A stretch of 48,739 nucleotides of DNA from Blastocatellia bacterium (GTDB taxonomy: Bacteria > Acidobacteriota > Blastocatellia > Pyrinomonadales > Pyrinomonadaceae): contig JACCVY010000176.1 in the NCBI GenBank assembly GCA_013697915.1, forward strand, positions 1 to 48,739, written 5' to 3'. The position numbers and the translations under genes were made by a program. A model generated the notes under the pieces. That model was not told where the DNA came from, ran no database searches, and saw only the letters and a program-made list of their open reading frames with translations. This document shows, one piece after another, positions 42,028 to 48,739 of the stretch (positions are counted from its first letter, which is position 1; the number at the start of each line of letters is the position of its first letter).

Positions 42028-43104
42028 ATGAGTACAAATGAGAAGGACACTAAGAATCGGGCAGTCAAGAAACCGCAGGACGGTAACCACGAAGGCGATA
42101 GTCAAACTGGTAATACGACAACCGGGGTGGAACACCTATCAAGCAACCGTCAGATAAGACTGCTCGGTGCGTTCTATGTGGTGACGGCTTTCCTTCTTTT
42201 TTATCTGCTCTTCAAAGCTTGGCCACCATCACCCTGGCCCACGGATGAGCAAGGGAAGAACATGGCGGCCGTCATCACGTTCTTCGCGCGCTATGAAAGC
42301 CTCAAGTTTGACGTTCACACCTCACTCGATGAAAGGCTGCTTTTTCTGGTTATCGTAGCTGGGGCACTCGGCAGTTACATTCACGCAGCAACATCGTTCG
42401 CGGACTACGTGGGCAATCGCAAGATGGCGAGTAGCTGGCTGTGGTGGTACATACTTCGTCCATTTATAGGTGTGGCGCTGGCTCTGGTTTTTTATTTCGT
42501 TGTTCGAGCCGGGTTTCTGACCGGTGGTGCGGGCGACGTCAATCCGTACGGAGTGGCCACTCTCGGGGCCCTGGCCGGGATGTTTTCCAAGCAAGCGACG
42601 GACAAATTGGAAGAGGTGTTTACCACTATCTTCAGACCTGCGCCTGGGAAAGGAGATGCGAAACGAGGTGACAAACTTGTTGGGCCTACTGTCAGCGGCA
42701 TGCTACCGAGAGAAGGCCCGGCTGCCGGGGGCACGGAGGTAGTCGTTAGTGGCAATGGTTTTGTAGATAAGCCTTCGGTCACATTCGGTGGAGAGTCTGC
42801 AACTTCAGTTACGTTTGTAAACGCGACCACGATCAAGGCAGTCACGCCGACTCATAACCCGGAAACAGTAGACGTCGTGGTAACTAACCCCGACGGTCAG
42901 GAAGGCTCCCCCAAGGAGCGCTTTACCTATCTCGGCGAACCTGGGACCGGCGCCGCAACGGATGTCAACACTGGCGCCGCAGCTGGTGAAACTGCGGTTA
43001 CTGGCGAAGGTGGTGACGAAGATTTTATTGACGGATGTGACGTCGAATTCAAAACTGACACAGCCGACGAAGACCTACCGATTACGGAAGGAGGTGTCGA
43101 GTAA
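42028..43104 (+). CDS. Multi-TM membrane protein with an IPT/TIG domain
   Basis: 358 residues. After a hydrophilic 45-residue start come three or four hydrophobic segments: about 47-64 (GAFYVVTAFLLFYLLF), 104-122 (RLLFLVIVAGALGSYIHAA), 137-162 (WYILRPFIGVALALVFYFVV) and a weaker one at about 171-186 (YGVATLGALAGMF). Next are FSKQATDKLEEVFTTIF and an IPT/TIG Ig-like domain (about 210-300: VSGMLPREGPAAGGTEVVVS, VTFGGESATSV, VVVTNPDGQEG). The acidic tail ends GGVE. The function is unknown; the domain could be cytoplasmic or exported. The amidase gene starts 1 bp after its stop, which implies translational coupling. Confidence 0.8.
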   Translation: MSTNEKDTKNRAVKKPQDGNHEGDSQTGNTTTGVEHLSSNRQIRLLGAFYVVTAFLLFYLLFKAWPPSPWPTDEQGKNMAAVITFFARYESLKFDVHTSLDERLLFLVIVAGALGSYIHAATSFADYVGNRKMASSWLWWYILRPFIGVALALVFYFVVRAGFLTGGAGDVNPYGVATLGALAGMFSKQATDKLEEVFTTIFRPAPGKGDAKRGDKLVGPTVSGMLPREGPAAGGTEVVVSGNGFVDKPSVTFGGESATSVTFVNATTIKAVTPTHNPETVDVVVTNPDGQEGSPKERFTYLGEPGTGAATDVNTGAAAGETAVTGEGGDEDFIDGCDVEFKTDTADEDLPITEGGVE

Positions 43105-43105
43105 C

Positions 43106-43927
43106 ATGGCGTTCTCACTGACCTGGCTACCCGACGTTTTGAAGGATGCTGGTTTGAAAGTGTCTTTGGTGGACGGCTGGCAAACGCGCGGCCGTGGGGA
43201 CGCGGGACAGATCTTTGGTGTGATCTGTCATCACACCGGGGTTAACAATCCGCACAAACTGAACATGCCCACCCTCCGTTCGCTAAAGGAAGGACGCCAG
43301 GCGAGTCCCGGATTAGCCGCGCTTCCCGGTCCCCTGGCTCAACTCGGTCTTGGCCGGGATGGAACCTATTTCATCATCGCCGCCGGCCGCGCCATTCACG
43401 CGGGCCAGGGAAGTTTCAAGGGACAACTAAACGGTAATAGCAATTTCATCGGCATTGAGGCGGAGAACGGCGGTAACCCGCAGACCGATCCGTGGCCGGA
43501 AATTCAGCTCGATGCTTATCATCGTGGCGTTGCGGCGATCCTTGAACATCTCAACAAGGATCACACGTTCTGCTGCGGCCACAAAGAGTATGCATTGCCA
43601 AAAGGACGTAAGGATGATCCGGATTTGGATATGAACAACTTTCGCGCCTCGGTTGCCGCTATTCTGAGCGGCACAATCCCAGCACCAACATTAATTCCTG
43701 CGGTTGAACCCGCGCCCCCTGCTGGTGGGCCAGCGCCCCGGCCCACGCTGCGTCGCCCTGCAAAAGGTGAACTGGTTAAGAAGGTCCAGATGAAAGTTGG
43801 CGTTAACGCTGACGGAAATTTTGGACCAAAGACTGAAGCGGCAGTGCGCGCCTTTCAGAAGGAACACGGCCTCATCCCGGACGGCATTGTTGGCCCGAAG
43901 ACATGGAAAGCTTTAGATGCAGTGTGA
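43106..43927 (+). CDS. N-acetylmuramoyl-L-alanine amidase with a peptidoglycan-binding domain
   Basis: Peptidoglycan hydrolase, 273 residues. Residues 30-180 are Amidase_2-like: GVICHHTGVNN (zinc His), FIGIEAENGG and HTFCCGHKEYALPKGRKDDP (a second metal His and catalytic region). A Pro/Ala-rich linker (about 190-215) leads to a C-terminal PG_binding_1 domain (VKKVQMKVGVNADGNFGPKT, VRAFQKEHGLIPDGIVGPKT, WKAL). No signal peptide is seen, which is typical of phage-type endolysins or of enzymes released by another route. The start is clear: GGAGGTG 9 nt upstream and 1 bp from the previous stop. Confidence 0.9.
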   Translation: MAFSLTWLPDVLKDAGLKVSLVDGWQTRGRGDAGQIFGVICHHTGVNNPHKLNMPTLRSLKEGRQASPGLAALPGPLAQLGLGRDGTYFIIAAGRAIHAGQGSFKGQLNGNSNFIGIEAENGGNPQTDPWPEIQLDAYHRGVAAILEHLNKDHTFCCGHKEYALPKGRKDDPDLDMNNFRASVAAILSGTIPAPTLIPAVEPAPPAGGPAPRPTLRRPAKGELVKKVQMKVGVNADGNFGPKTEAAVRAFQKEHGLIPDGIVGPKTWKALDAV

Positions 43928-44018
43928 CTGCGACATCCGTTCGCTAACAAGCATTCGTGCTTTGTTCCCGGCGCGCTGCGGTGATTGTGAGCGTTAGGCA
44001 CCTCGGAAGGAATTCGAC

Positions 44019-44516
44019 ATGGCATATAAGTCTACAAAGAAAAGTTCAGTTAAGAAAAAAGCAGTAAAGACAAAGGTAGTGAAGAAGAAGCTCAGCACCG
44101 CCGCGACTCCGGCAAAGCGGGCGAGTAAGAAAAAGAGATCCGAAAAGGCCGGCGCCATTCAAAAACGCCAGTGGGAATTGCCGACCAGCTATTGCGCCGG
44201 TGGAAAAGGCTGGGCCACGTTGCGCGAGGTGGTTGACCCTGGCGTGCCGACGATGACCTATTCCGAGTTGTCACCGGAACAGCGAGCTGAGCTGGTGGCA
44301 AAGCGGATCTCAGAACAACCTAAGTTTCAAATTGCAATGCTCGGCGCCGGCTTGATTGACCAGAAACGCGCCATGGCTGAAGTGAAGGGACAAACGGCGA
44401 TTGGCCGGGCGTTAATGGAAATTGAACAGCGAGTCATCAATCACCAGGTGACCAAGGCCCTGCTGGCGGAACAACCGAAGCCGGCAAAAAAAACGAAGAA
44501 GAAAAAGCCGTTGTGA
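44019..44516 (+). CDS. Lys-rich hypothetical protein
   Basis: 165 residues, family not recognised. Both ends are strongly basic: the first 45 residues (MAYKSTKKSSVKKKAVKTKV and following) look like a histone-like tail, and the last 14 are KPAKKTKKKKPL. The core (WELPTSYCAGGKGWATLREV; MTYSELSPEQRAELVAKRIS; IGRALMEIEQRVINHQV) is helical and has no transmembrane part. The basic ends suggest nucleic-acid or acidic-surface binding (inference). AAGGAATTC is 5 nt before ATG 44019. It lies 91 bp after the amidase. Confidence 0.7.
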   Translation: MAYKSTKKSSVKKKAVKTKVVKKKLSTAATPAKRASKKKRSEKAGAIQKRQWELPTSYCAGGKGWATLREVVDPGVPTMTYSELSPEQRAELVAKRISEQPKFQIAMLGAGLIDQKRAMAEVKGQTAIGRALMEIEQRVINHQVTKALLAEQPKPAKKTKKKKPL

Positions 44517-44580
44517 ACCTGCCTTAGCAAACCGGTCTGCTTCACCCGCGGACCCCATTGAAACCTTCGAGGAACAAACC

Positions 44581-45294
44581 ATGGCTCGAAAGAAATCCGT
44601 AAACGGAAACAATCACCGGCGGCCTCACAAGCGCTCTCGAAAACGAGTGGTGTCGCTTGAAATGGATATGGTAGTGCTGGCCATCGATGCTGCCTTCGAA
44701 ATCATTACTCAGAAAGGCTTCAACTATCGCCAGGAGAATGTTTATCCCTACCTGCAAAAGAAGGGATTTTCGATTCAGCGATCGCAGGAATCTCTGGCGC
44801 GCCGCGTTTACGTTGCCCCTGAAGCGCGAAAGCCTCACGTGATTTATATAACCGGCGTCGGTCATGGAGGTTACGACTCATATACGGGCGACTTCTACGA
44901 CACGATTTTCAGTGTCGGCAACTACAGCACCGAAGAGTGTCAGGGAAAGATCGTTCATTTCATCTCATGCGAAACGGCGCGTGAACTCGGACCGGATTTT
45001 GTAAGCCATGGCTGCCGCGCTTATTTCGGTTACGACGAAAATTTTACTTTCCTGCTGGATTCAGCCGACATCTTTTTCGAATGTGACTCCGAAATCGACC
45101 GCGGCTTTGCGGATGGATTGAATGCAAAGCAGGTGCATGAACGAGTCAACGCGCTTTTCAACAAACACATCAACGCTTTGCGACAACAAGGAAGCGACTA
45201 CAAGGCTGCGACGCTCGAATTCGATCGCGATCATTTGCGCGGGCCGCTGTCCGGGCCGCAGTGGGGAGATCCGCTGGCGTCATTGGCCGGTTGA
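44581..45294 (+). CDS. CHAT/caspase-like (clan CD) protein, predicted
   Basis: 237 residues. The first 25 are very basic (MARKKSVNGNNHRRPHKRSR). The core has a His within VIYITGVGHGGYDSYTG and a Cys within GKIVHFISCETARELGPDFV followed by GCRAYFGYDENFTF; this matches the His-Gly / ACET-type dyad of CHAT peptidases and their caspase/gingipain relatives. It is compact for the fold, and no separate effector or repeat domain is present. Activity is inferred from these motifs. Substrate and activation are unknown. It is separated from the Lys-rich gene by 64 bp, on the same strand, with no strong ribosome site (GAGGAACAAACC). Confidence 0.7.
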   Translation: MARKKSVNGNNHRRPHKRSRKRVVSLEMDMVVLAIDAAFEIITQKGFNYRQENVYPYLQKKGFSIQRSQESLARRVYVAPEARKPHVIYITGVGHGGYDSYTGDFYDTIFSVGNYSTEECQGKIVHFISCETARELGPDFVSHGCRAYFGYDENFTFLLDSADIFFECDSEIDRGFADGLNAKQVHERVNALFNKHINALRQQGSDYKAATLEFDRDHLRGPLSGPQWGDPLASLAG

Positions 45295-45373
45295 TCAGCT
45301 CTCCAGGAAAGCAACGCGTCACCTTGTTCTGACAAACTCACCCAATTCTCAAGAGGAGGTCTCCAACAACCCC

Positions 45374-47026
45374 ATGCTCAAACGTTACCTTGTCCTGCTG
45401 GCAGCTTTAACAATCACTGGCTTTCAAACCCATCCCAACATTCACGCTCAAGGGTTAATTAGTTCGTTAAGCGTTCCGCCACAGGCGGGCCAGGTTGAAG
45501 TTCGCAGCGCAAGGAAAAGCGATACCTCAATCCGATTGGATCAAATGCAAATTCCGGCCGCGCCCGTTAATCTGGGCCCGCCAACTGAGAAACCTATTCG
45601 CCTCAATCCAAACGCCTCGGCCTCGCTTGGCTTGTCGGTCGATGGCGCACTGCAATCTACGCCCGGCCCCGCGCATCCCGCTACGGTCGGCGCGCCAAAA
45701 GACGGACTTGGCAGTAACTTTCCGAATTTCCAAATTGAGAATGCACCGCCCGACACCAGTGGAGCGGTAGGAAAGACGCAGTTTGTGCAATGGGTCAACA
45801 CGTCATTTGCCATATTCGACAAGGCGACCGGTAACCGCCTGCTTGGTCCAATTAAGGGGAGGTTTTTATGGCAAGGTTTGGGTGGCCCGGGAACGCCAGT
45901 GCCCTGCGAAGTAAACAACGACGGCGATCCAGTTGTCTCTTATGACCGGGTTGCGAATCGTTGGGTGCTCTCGCAGTTCTCGGTGAGCGGCGGCACTTTC
46001 GCGCAGTGCATTGCGGTGTCGGAAACATCCGACGCGTTGGGCCGGTACCATCGTTACGAGTATGAAGAGCCTGCCTTCAACGACTACCCACACATGGGAG
46101 TCTGGCGCGATTCGTACTATTTTTCTTACAACATGTTCGAAGGTCTCTCTGGCGCGCGCGCTTGCGCCTACGATCGCAAAAAGATGATGGTCGGTGATCC
46201 CACTGCGACCGAACAGTGCTTTCAGTTAGGCTTACCATTCTTTGGGATCTTGCCTGCGGATGCTGATGGCCGCAGGTTCGCTCCGGTCGGCCGACCAAAC
46301 TATTTTGTTGGACTCGGCAACAACAGTTTGCTGATTTGGAAGTTTCATGTGGATTTTGCCAACCCGGTCAACACTACGATGGGGACTGGCCCCACGCATC
46401 AACCGAACGCAATGATTCCAGTGGCAAGATTCAATCTGGCGTGCAGCGGCACGGGAGACACATGCGTGCCGCAACCGGGCACATCACACCAGCTTGATTC
46501 ACTCGGCGAGCGACTGATGTTTAGGCTTGCTTATCGCAAGTTTACTTCGCGCGAAGCCCTGGTGCTTAACCACACAGTGGACATTGGACCACCAACCGGA
46601 AGAACCGCCATCCGCTGGTATGAGATTCGTAATCCAGACGCTGCACAGCCAACCATCTTTCAGCAGGGAACATTTTCACCCGACTCAACGCATCGTTGGA
46701 TGGGAAGCATAGCGATGGACAAGGTTGGCAATATTGGACTGGCTTACAGCATTTCAGGCACGAGCGTGAAACCGGGCGTTGCCTTCACCGCGCGTGCGCC
46801 GACCGATCCTCCTGGGATCATGGGAGCCGAAAGCGTTATTAAGGCCGGCGGCGGGATTCAGGATACCCCTTCGCGACATCTGTCCCGTTGGGGAGATTAC
46901 AGCGGCTTGACAGTGGATCCGGTGGACGACTGTACTTTCTGGTTTACCACGGAGTTTCAAGGCGCCAACGGAGTCTTCAATTGGCGCACGACCATTGCTA
47001 AATTCAAGTTGAACAGTTGTCATTAA
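45374..47026 (+). CDS. Large secreted protein, hypothetical
   Basis: 550 residues, no catalytic motif recognised. The signal peptide (MLKRYLVLLAALTITGFQTH, probable cleavage after AQ) starts at ATG 45374, which has GAGGAGG upstream; the frame opens earlier without support. Recurrent 'NDGDPVVSYDRVANRWVLSQ' and 'WMGSIAMDKVGNIGLAYSIS' are typical of beta-propeller or sialidase-like folds, and paired Cys suggest an exported protein. Related secreted proteins are frequent in soil Acidobacteriota and Myxococcota (general knowledge). A 12-bp terminator follows 24 bp downstream. It follows the CHAT-like gene by 79 bp but may have its own promoter. Confidence 0.8.
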   Translation: MLKRYLVLLAALTITGFQTHPNIHAQGLISSLSVPPQAGQVEVRSARKSDTSIRLDQMQIPAAPVNLGPPTEKPIRLNPNASASLGLSVDGALQSTPGPAHPATVGAPKDGLGSNFPNFQIENAPPDTSGAVGKTQFVQWVNTSFAIFDKATGNRLLGPIKGRFLWQGLGGPGTPVPCEVNNDGDPVVSYDRVANRWVLSQFSVSGGTFAQCIAVSETSDALGRYHRYEYEEPAFNDYPHMGVWRDSYYFSYNMFEGLSGARACAYDRKKMMVGDPTATEQCFQLGLPFFGILPADADGRRFAPVGRPNYFVGLGNNSLLIWKFHVDFANPVNTTMGTGPTHQPNAMIPVARFNLACSGTGDTCVPQPGTSHQLDSLGERLMFRLAYRKFTSREALVLNHTVDIGPPTGRTAIRWYEIRNPDAAQPTIFQQGTFSPDSTHRWMGSIAMDKVGNIGLAYSISGTSVKPGVAFTARAPTDPPGIMGAESVIKAGGGIQDTPSRHLSRWGDYSGLTVDPVDDCTFWFTTEFQGANGVFNWRTTIAKFKLNSCH

Positions 47027-47049
47027 CTTGCGGTCGGGGGGCACTTATA

Positions 47050-47084
47050 GAGGTCGTCTCTTTAAGAGGCGGCCTCTTTTTTTT
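47050..47084 (+). terminator. Rho-independent terminator
   Basis: GAGGTCGTCTCT (47050-47061), loop TTA, AGAGGCGGCCTC (47065-47076): a 12-bp stem with three G-T pairs. Eight T follow (47077-47084). Confidence 0.92.
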
Positions 47085-47176
47085 GTCGAAGCGCACTCGA
47101 CGAGAATGCACTGAAGTCGATTGAGTTATTGAAGGGACCCCACCTTGTATTGCACTCACGCTTTTAAGTAATAAAT

Positions 47177-47305
47177 GTCGCGCGCCAGCGCGTCGAGTCA
47201 AAGCGCCGTAGGTGCGACACGAATGTAGCCAGGGGCAAGCCGCAGGCACCGCCCCTGGATCACGCAACCCAAAAACATTTTCGCCGACCCTCGATGGGTC
47301 GGCGT
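47177..47305. repeat. Modular palindromic element, copy 1 (A-B-C orientation)
   Basis: Module A: GCGTCGAGTCAAAGCGCCGT and AGGTGCGAC (to 47218). Module B: CCAGGGGC...GCCCCTGG (47229-47257). Module C: GCCGACCC-TCGAT-GGGTCGGC (47283-47303). No open frame of its own. Confidence 0.85.
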
Positions 47306-47410
47306 TTTGTTTTTAAGTCCGTTGAAAATAACAGGCGAGCGACGAGAACGCTGTTTGGCGGCTTACTAATCTCTTGCTGGTGCCGCCTTTTGTGTTGTTG
47401 AAAAAAAAGC

Positions 47411-47535
47411 AACGCCGACCCATCGAGGGTCGGCGAAATGTTTTGGCTTCATTTGATCCAGGGGCGGCGCTGCGCTTGCCCCTGGCTATTTTCATATCGC
47501 GCCTACAGCGCTTTGACTCGACGCGCTGCGCGCGG
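47411..47535. repeat. Modular palindromic element, copy 2 (C-B-A orientation)
   Basis: GCCGACCC-ATCGA-GGGTCGGC, then CCAGGGGC...GCCCCTGG, then CGCGCCTACAGCGCTTTGAC and TCGACGCG. It is the reverse complement of copy 1 in order and sequence, with small differences in the interior. Confidence 0.85.
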
Positions 47536-47548
47536 CATCAATTAAATC

Positions 47549-47580
47549 ACCCACCCGCTACCGCAGGCGGTACTGACCTC
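47549..47580. repeat. REP-like unit
   Basis: ACCCACCCGCTACCGCAGGCGGTACTGACCTC, with TACCGC-AG-GCGGTA forming a short hairpin. The same unit is at 47969-48000 and, more diverged, at 22717 and 22845. Confidence 0.8.
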
Positions 47581-47587
47581 ACTCCCC

Positions 47588-47640
47588 GATTTACGATTTA
47601 CGATTCACGATTCACGATTTACGGTTTACGGTTTACGGTT
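47588..47640. repeat. Word repeat (GATTTACGATTCACG type)
   Basis: Seven degenerate copies of TTTACGA/TTCACGA/TTTACGG. The same word is at 48010 and in reverse complement at 24371. Confidence 0.8.
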
Positions 47641-47651
47641 TTGAGTGATAG

Positions 47652-47784
47652 ATGTCGCGCGCAGCGCGTCGAGTCAAAGCGCCGTAGGTGCGTAATAAAA
47701 TAGCCCAGGGTAAAGCGCGCTTCGCGCGACACCCTGGGATCACGCCAACCCAAAACAGTTTCGCCGACCCTGATGGGTCGGCGT
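47652..47784. repeat. Modular palindromic element, copy 3 (A-B-C orientation)
   Basis: CGCGTCGAGTCAAAGCGCCG, TAGGTGCG, then CCCAGGGT...ACCCTGGG (47704-47738, with an inner GCGCGCTTCGCGCG palindrome), then GCCGACCC-TGAT-GGGTCGGC. Module B differs from copies 1 and 2, while A and C are nearly the same. Confidence 0.85.
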
Positions 47785-47886
47785 TGTTTTTTGCGTTGCA
47801 CAATTGTTGGCGTGTTTCTGCGTCTATGGAAATAACAGCTGCGCGCGCAAAAAGATGCGTGACATTTTCTTGGCGTTGAAACTACC

Positions 47887-47960
47887 AACGCCGACCCATC
47901 GAAGGTCGGCGAAATGTTTGTGGCTTCATTTGATCCAGGGGCGGCGCTGCGCGCGACCTC
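47887..47960. repeat. Modular palindromic element, truncated copy 4 (C-B orientation)
   Basis: GCCGACCC-ATCGA-AGGTCGGC, then CCAGGGGCGGCGCTGCGCGC, then it stops. Module A and half of module B are missing. Confidence 0.8.
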
Positions 47961-47968
47961 AATCAAAT

Positions 47969-48000
47969 CACTCACCCGCTACCGCAGGCGGTACTGACCT
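47969..48000. repeat. REP-like unit, second copy
   Basis: Nearly identical to 47549-47580 (ACTCACCCGCTACCGCAGGC then GGTACTGACCT). It follows the truncated element 4, just as the first copy follows element 2. Confidence 0.8.
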
Positions 48001-48009
48001 CATCCCCAC

Positions 48010-48075
48010 AATTCACCGTTTACGATTTCCCATTTACGCTCTTATCGATTCACTCTTCACTTTTCACTCTTCACG
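48010..48075. repeat. Word repeat (TTCACTCTTCACTT type), partly coding
   Basis: TTCACCGTTTACGATTTCCC units grade into CACTCTTCACTTTTCACTC. The last 19 bp run into the membrane protein gene and encode its C-terminal VKSEK. Confidence 0.7.
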
Positions 48076-48497
48076 GCTCTTATTCCCACGACTCCCGCAA
48101 CCACACCAGCAAACTCTACCAGCGCCAGCACCACCGCCGACACTTGAAACACTTGCGCCCACGATCTCATCGCATGATGGCCCACCGTGCTGACATTGTC
48201 GGCACCCGCCAACACGAAATGATAGTAACCACCAAACACCAGCGCCCCCAGCATTGATAGAAACAGGATCAGATAACCACGCCGCGCGCGCTTCCAAATC
48301 AGATAAACGGCAATCAGCGGCAGCAGACCTATCACGATAAGAATGTACGCGTTCTGCCAACCATTCATGAGTATCTTGAGCGTGCTGTGCGCCGCCCCAT
48401 GTGCCACCGTCACCATCGCGTGCAACGCGATGATGGAAACACTCATCCTCCTGAGCGAGTGCCCGGGCGCCCGTCTGAGTCGTTCATATTCTCGCAT
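48057..48497 (-). CDS. Small multi-TM membrane protein, hypothetical
   Basis: 146 residues, not recognised. Four hydrophobic segments: about 18-35 (SVSIIALHAMVTVAHGAA), 49-66 (AYILIVIGLLPLIAVYLI), 73-95 (GYLILFLSMLGALVFGGYYH) and 112-140 (VFQVSAVVLALVEFAGVVAG). His residues in GHHAM and YYHF lie at segment ends and might bind metal or heme, which is speculative. ATG 48497 is chosen because AGGAACGGTC is upstream; 48446 has its GGAGG too close. The C-terminus is encoded by a word repeat. Confidence 0.65.
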   Translation of the reverse strand: MREYERLRRAPGHSLRRMSVSIIALHAMVTVAHGAAHSTLKILMNGWQNAYILIVIGLLPLIAVYLIWKRARRGYLILFLSMLGALVFGGYYHFVLAGADNVSTVGHHAMRSWAQVFQVSAVVLALVEFAGVVAGVVGIRAVKSEK

Positions 48498-48560
48498 GAC
48501 CGTTCCTATGCCAACCTTCTCACTTATGAGAAGATTACACCAAACAGGGAGTGAGCATTC

Positions 48561-48739
48561 TTGTCTACCGCAAAAGCAAAAGAACAATTTCCATTAGTAG
48601 CCTGGCAATCGGATGATCAGCAGTCTCGGCTTTATCACGGAGACAGTCTGCAATTAATGCAGGCACTTCCGGCCGAAAGTGTTGATTGCATTTGGACAGA
48701 TCCTCCGTACAACCTCTCTAACGATGGGATCACTTGTGT
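48561..48739 (+). CDS. DNA methyltransferase, 5' part only
   Basis: 59 codons from TTG 48561 to the window edge. RLYHGDSLQLMQALPAESVD then CIWTDPPYNLSNDG has the DPPY catalytic motif (motif IV) of N6-adenine/N4-cytosine methyltransferases and the preceding HGD region of beta-class enzymes. The TTG is preferred because GGGAG is 9-13 nt upstream and no in-frame ATG precedes the core. It could belong to a restriction-modification system continuing to the right, or be an orphan. It is divergent from the membrane protein gene (63 bp gap). Confidence 0.85.
   Translation, partial: MSTAKAKEQFPLVAWQSDDQQSRLYHGDSLQLMQALPAESVDCIWTDPPYNLSNDGITC

Larger units (their letters stand above)
47085..48056. other. 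Repeat cluster between genes
   Basis: About 970 bp without a gene, filled with four modular palindromic elements, two REP-like units and two word repeats, listed singly. Short gaps between them (for instance 47314-47408 and 47790-47880) show no recognisable signal. The reading frames inside are made of repeat. Confidence 0.75.

Noticed and set aside
44581-45294. Bacterial gasdermin-protease pair
   Set aside because: The protease-like protein fits in part, but no gasdermin-like pore protein is adjacent; the IPT membrane protein has several helices and no gasdermin features.
47177-48000. CRISPR array or insertion sequence
   Set aside because: Elements alternate in orientation, vary in their middle part and have no regular spacers, cas genes or transposase frame.

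Overview
The window looks like chromosomal DNA of an Acidobacteriota member, most likely class Blastocatellia (Pyrinomonadaceae-like). This is an inference from gene content: secreted Calx-beta/DUF4214 proteins, a Ser/Thr kinase fused to a TolB/FlgO-like domain and TPRs, bacillithiol genes (bshC, ypdA), a DUF6600 protein, and many palindromic intergenic repeats. No marker gene was compared and no rRNA or tRNA gene was found.

Layout. 0-1.4 kb: 5' part of atpD (minus). 1.9-8.7 kb: two large secreted proteins sharing a C-terminal Calx-beta + DUF4214 cassette; the second is a zinc metalloprotease behind a hairpin-rich leader. 9.3-10.7 kb: two adjacent genes, each with an in-frame TGA at the position expected for a catalytic Cys/Sec. 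One is an AhpC/TSA-type peroxiredoxin (TGA 9450-9452), the other a GrdB/PrdB-family selenoprotein (TGA 10357-10359). Both are read here as selenoproteins and would be broken by standard gene calling. 10.7-14.3 kb: phosphofructokinase, a GreA-type factor, a CDP-alcohol phosphatidyltransferase and a zinc-ribbon membrane protein. 14.4-17.4 kb: biotin carboxylase, biotin carrier protein and a HAD hydrolase. 17.8-22.6 kb (minus): mutL, bshC and a DapA-family aldolase. 22.9-28.9 kb: a sulfatase, an S8 protease and a small Gly/Tyr-rich secreted protein. 29-39.9 kb: a receptor-like kinase, an aldo/keto reductase, a DUF6600/FecR-like protein, an amine oxidase, a DUF5655 protein, ypdA and a PhzF-family protein carrying a repeat-derived insertion. 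40.2-47 kb (plus): an accessory-looking cluster of a lipoprotein, an orphan small protein, a multi-TM IPT/TIG protein, a peptidoglycan amidase, a Lys-rich protein, a compact CHAT/caspase-like protein and a large secreted protein. 47-48.7 kb: a dense repeat cluster, a small membrane protein and the start of a DNA methyltransferase.

Repeats are the second theme. At least a dozen sites carry short degenerate 'word' repeats (6-10 nt units), often as two facing arms that are reverse complements; the word differs between sites. Some run into coding sequence (PhzF, HAD, biotin carrier). A separate family of modular palindromic elements of about 130 bp forms clusters at 24.5-25.0 and 47.2-48.0 kb.

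The most unusual content is the selenoprotein pair, the word-repeat class and its entry into genes, and the 40.5-45.3 kb cluster around a clan-CD-like protein.
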